Below the pieces are notes generated by a model. The model was not told where the DNA came from. It searched no databases and saw only the letters and a list, made by a program, of their open reading frames with translations. Positions 54,088 through 56,564 of a DNA stretch of 56,564 bases are shown here, piece by piece (position 1 is the first letter of the stretch; every line of letters starts with the position of its first letter). Origin of the DNA: Polaromonas sp. (GTDB lineage Bacteria; Pseudomonadota; Gammaproteobacteria; Burkholderiales; Burkholderiaceae_C); contig JAURWY010000001.1 in NCBI GenBank assembly GCA_030654695.1, positions 1 through 56,564 of the forward strand, read 5' to 3'. Made by a program: the position numbers and the translations under genes.

Positions 54088-54915
54088 ATGAATCCTTCCA
54101 CGTTGATCGGCATGGTTGCCAGCTTTTTCCTGCTGGCAATCGTGCTATTTTTTGCCGCCGATGATCCCCGGCTGTATGTGGACTGGCCAAGCCTGGGCAT
54201 TGTGCTCGGTGGCACGCTGGCTGCGACATTTTTGAGCTATCCGCTCAAGGAGGTGTTCCGGGTGTTTGGCTTGATCGCCACCGTGATGCGCAACGAGCGC
54301 ATGTACACCCAGAACGACATCAATGAATTGGTCCTCATTTCGAGGCTGTGGATCAATGGTGACCTGCATGCTGTGGAGCGGGCTTTGGAGAATGTGACCA
54401 ACCCGTTTTTGCGCACAGGGGTGCAGTTGGTGATTGATCAGACCAAGGAGGAAGACATCCTAGACTTGATGCAATGGCGCATTTCGCGCCTGCGTGCCCG
54501 CGAAGCAGCCGAAGCGCAATTGTTTCGCGTGATGGCGAGCTTTGCGCCGGCCTTTGGCATGATAGGCACCCTTGTGGGCCTCATCAATCTGATGAGTTTG
54601 CTGGGCGGTGGTGACCTGCGTGCAATCGGTCAGCAATTGGCGGTAGCGCTGATGACCACCTTTTACGGCATCTTGCTCGCCAACCTGGTTTTCAAGCCGG
54701 TGGCAGTCAAGCTTGAGCGCCGCACCGAGGCGCGCGTTGTGTTGATGAACATGGTGTTGCAAGGCATCTCGATGATGTGCGAGAGGCGCAGCCCGGCACT
54801 CATGCGTGAGACCCTCAATTCCTTCGTTGAGCACCATCAGAACGAAATTTTCGATGGTCGCGCGCCTGGTAAAAACGGTGAGGAAAGTTCCCTGGCGACG
54901 CAGTCCAATGGCTGA
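54088..54915 (+). CDS. MotA-type stator protein
   Basis: This 275-residue inner membrane protein has four membrane segments and the MotA/PomA layout: an N-terminal pair (TLIGMVASFFLLAIVLFF and LGIVLGGTLAATFLSYPL), a cytosolic domain, then MASFAPAFGMIGTLVGLINLMSLLGG and a last segment. It would form a proton- or sodium-driven stator with the next gene. Symbol motA is plausible but no flagellar genes are in view. The start could be ATG 54076 or 54088; 54088 fits relatives. Confidence 0.88.
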   Translation: MNPSTLIGMVASFFLLAIVLFFAADDPRLYVDWPSLGIVLGGTLAATFLSYPLKEVFRVFGLIATVMRNERMYTQNDINELVLISRLWINGDLHAVERALENVTNPFLRTGVQLVIDQTKEEDILDLMQWRISRLRAREAAEAQLFRVMASFAPAFGMIGTLVGLINLMSLLGGGDLRAIGQQLAVALMTTFYGILLANLVFKPVAVKLERRTEARVVLMNMVLQGISMMCERRSPALMRETLNSFVEHHQNEIFDGRAPGKNGEESSLATQSNG

Positions 54916-55723
54916 TCACGATCAGACATTGGACGACGGCGCCATCGATTCATCGCGGACCAGGACGCCCCCTCCAAACGGATCTTCTCCAGTGTCTGCC
55001 CCGCGACGGGCCCTCGGGAATAGCCGCTTTGCGCGCTGGCATCTTGAACCCGCGGTCGCGCCTGAGGAGGAGGGCTGGCTCCTGACTTACCTGGACGTCA
55101 TCACTTTGGTGCTGGTGATGATGGTGGTGATGCTTTCGTTTGCCGGTCCCGGCTCCCAGGGCGCCCCTGTCAGTACGGCGACCGGGGCGGCGCCTTCCAC
55201 GCAGGCGTCACACCCCGTTCCGGCCATTGGCATACCCGGCAGCGTGTCGCCTCTGCCTTTGCCGGTGGCGCTCGCGGAACCTGACCTTCAAACTGATCTG
55301 CTGGCGAGTCTGGCGCTCGATCATCTGGACAAGAATATCGAGGTGATCGTGAACAAGGGCACGGTCAGCTTTCGCATTAGCAGTGAAGTCCTGTTCAGTT
55401 CGGCCGAGGCCAACCTGAGCGGGCCGGGGCTGGGCGTGATGGGCCGCCTGGTGCCGGCTCTCAACAGCGTGGCCACCTACCGCATCGTTGTCGAGGGGCA
55501 TACCGACAACGTGCCGATCCAGACAGAACGTTTCCCATCCAATTGGGAGCTCTCCACGGGCCGGGCTGCCAGCGTCGTGCGGTATCTGCAAAGCCAGGGC
55601 GTCGACGCTGCACGCATGCGCGCGACCGGCTATGCCGACACCCGGCCCATCGCACCCAATGACACGGCGCAAGGGAGGGCCACCAACCGGCATGTAGAAG
55701 TGATTCTGGAGGCGTCCAAGTAA
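54908..55723 (+). CDS. MotB-type stator protein with OmpA domain
   Basis: This 271-residue protein has a cytosolic N terminus and one membrane helix (WLLTYLDVITLVLVMMVVMLSF, about 58-79) with the conserved aspartate used for ion flow. A Pro/Ala linker and a peptidoglycan-binding OmpA domain (about 175-271, with VEGHTDNVPI and NRHVEVILE) follow. Its ATG lies eight bases inside the end of the MotA-like gene, so the two are translationally coupled. Confidence 0.88.
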   Translation: MADHDQTLDDGAIDSSRTRTPPPNGSSPVSAPRRALGNSRFARWHLEPAVAPEEEGWLLTYLDVITLVLVMMVVMLSFAGPGSQGAPVSTATGAAPSTQASHPVPAIGIPGSVSPLPLPVALAEPDLQTDLLASLALDHLDKNIEVIVNKGTVSFRISSEVLFSSAEANLSGPGLGVMGRLVPALNSVATYRIVVEGHTDNVPIQTERFPSNWELSTGRAASVVRYLQSQGVDAARMRATGYADTRPIAPNDTAQGRATNRHVEVILEASK

Positions 55724-55765
55724 AAGCAGGCATGGCACTCGTCATGATGCTTTCTACAATAAGCG

Positions 55766-56564
55766 ATGTTCTCAGAAGTCGCGCCCACATCCCCCCTTTT
55801 ACAAAATCTCAATCCAGAGCAGCTGGCCGCGGTAACCCTGCCCGCCACCCACGCCCTGATTCTCGCCGGGGCCGGTTCCGGCAAAACCCGCGTTCTGACC
55901 ACCCGCATTGCCTGGCTGCTGCAAACCGGCCAGGTCTCGCCCGGCGGTATTTTGGCCGTGACCTTTACCAACAAGGCGGCCAAGGAAATGCTGACTCGGC
56001 TGTCCGCCATGCTTCCCGTCAATGTGCGTGGCATGTGGATTGGCACCTTTCACGGGCTGTGCAACCGTTTTTTGCGGGCGCACTACAAGCTGGCCAACCT
56101 GCCTTCTACATTTCAGATTCTCGACACGCAGGACCAGTTGTCCGCCATCAAGCGGCTGTGCAAGCAGTTCAACATTGACGACGAGCGCTTTCCGCCCAAG
56201 CAACTGATGCGCTTTATTGCCGGCTGCAAGGAAGACGGCCAGCGCGCCAAGGATCTGCCGGTGCGCGACGAGGAAAGCCGTAAAAAGGTTGAAATCTACG
56301 CGCTGTATGAAGACCAGTGTCAGCGCGAAGGCGTGGTGGATTTCGGCGAACTGATGCTGCGCAGCTATGAGTTGCTGCGTGACAACCCCCCGATACGCGA
56401 ACATTACCAGCGGCGCTTTCGCCACATCCTGATTGACGAGTTTCAGGACACCAACAAGCTGCAGTACGCATGGATCAAGATGCTCGCGGGAACCGGTTCT
56501 GCCGGCTCGGTGGACGACGAATCCAGCTTCAAGCCGAACGGCTGTGTCATGGCGGTGGGCGACG
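55766..56564 (+). CDS. uvrD: DNA helicase UvrD, N-terminal part (cut by window edge)
   Basis: The frame opens at ATG 55766 and runs off the right edge after 266 residues. The Q motif LNPEQLAAV is near 16, Walker A AGAGSGKTR near 36, TFTNKAAKEM near 67, GTFHGLCNRFLR near 93, and Walker B IDEFQDTN near 228. These are superfamily 1A motifs of UvrD/PcrA/Rep. UvrD acts in nucleotide excision and mismatch repair. The choice of UvrD over Rep is by position and pattern and needs the missing part. Confidence 0.88.
   Translation, partial: MFSEVAPTSPLLQNLNPEQLAAVTLPATHALILAGAGSGKTRVLTTRIAWLLQTGQVSPGGILAVTFTNKAAKEMLTRLSAMLPVNVRGMWIGTFHGLCNRFLRAHYKLANLPSTFQILDTQDQLSAIKRLCKQFNIDDERFPPKQLMRFIAGCKEDGQRAKDLPVRDEESRKKVEIYALYEDQCQREGVVDFGELMLRSYELLRDNPPIREHYQRRFRHILIDEFQDTNKLQYAWIKMLAGTGSAGSVDDESSFKPNGCVMAVGD

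Noticed and set aside
53685..54215. A 176-codon minus-strand frame upstream of guaC
   Set aside because: It overlaps the MotA-like gene start and the terminator at 53770, and its composition is not protein-like.

Overview
The window reads as chromosomal DNA of a betaproteobacterium, most likely Burkholderiales/Comamonadaceae (Rhodoferax- or Polaromonas-like). This is inferred from the order folC-SPOR-cvpA-purF-metZ, the rpsP-rimM-trmD-rplS operon, the orn/M48/pterin dehydratase/rsgA cluster, two orphan Bug-type (TctC) solute-binding proteins, and overall protein style. No 16S gene is present, so the genus is not established. Genes are dense, on both strands, and mostly housekeeping. The first and last genes are cut by the window edges.

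Region 1 (1-17.1 kb) is core metabolism and envelope: an alpha/beta hydrolase (cut), an acyl-CoA synthetase, an OmpA-type lipoprotein, tas, plsY, yajQ, murB, argG, ppnP, two tandem glycine-zipper surface proteins, an ArsC/Spx-like protein, then folC-SPOR-cvpA-purF-metZ and gltX. A promoter and three tRNA genes (Ala-GGC, Glu-TTC, Asp-GTC) with a strong terminator close it.

Region 2 (17.6-24.65 kb) is the accessory stretch. It holds a short-chain dehydrogenase, a membrane protein of unknown function with a CxxC/C/H motif, a Bug-protein gene behind a YrdC/Sua5-like gene with a divergent LysR regulator, a DsrE-like secreted protein, and an apparently intact Sfp-type phosphopantetheinyl transferase. 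The transferase is followed directly by the frameshifted, deleted remains of a type I polyketide synthase ketoreductase region. This pair looks like a decayed natural-product locus and is the most unusual thing seen.

Region 3 (24.65-49.2 kb) returns to core genes: an EamA transporter with ogt, phosphomannomutase/phosphoglucomutase, waaA, a TetR-PCMT-rhodanese-TolC operon with a TetR-like operator, a YdcF protein, gcdH with a divergent LysR gene and a palindromic operator, msrA, a His-rich small protein with a ZnuD-like TonB receptor, rpsP-rimM-trmD-rplS, a CoA pyrophosphatase, a CobD/CbiB-like protein, rsgA-pterin dehydratase-M48 protease, orn, and a DEAD-box helicase with a long structured leader and a Gly/Arg-rich tail.

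Region 4 (49.2-56.56 kb) has a second orphan Bug protein coupled to an alpha/beta hydrolase, a possible relic of a GntR regulator, an arylformamidase-like hydrolase, a Bacillus-type GMP reductase with an intrinsic terminator in its upstream region, a MotA/MotB-type stator pair, and the start of uvrD. All functions are from family recognition by eye; no database search was run.
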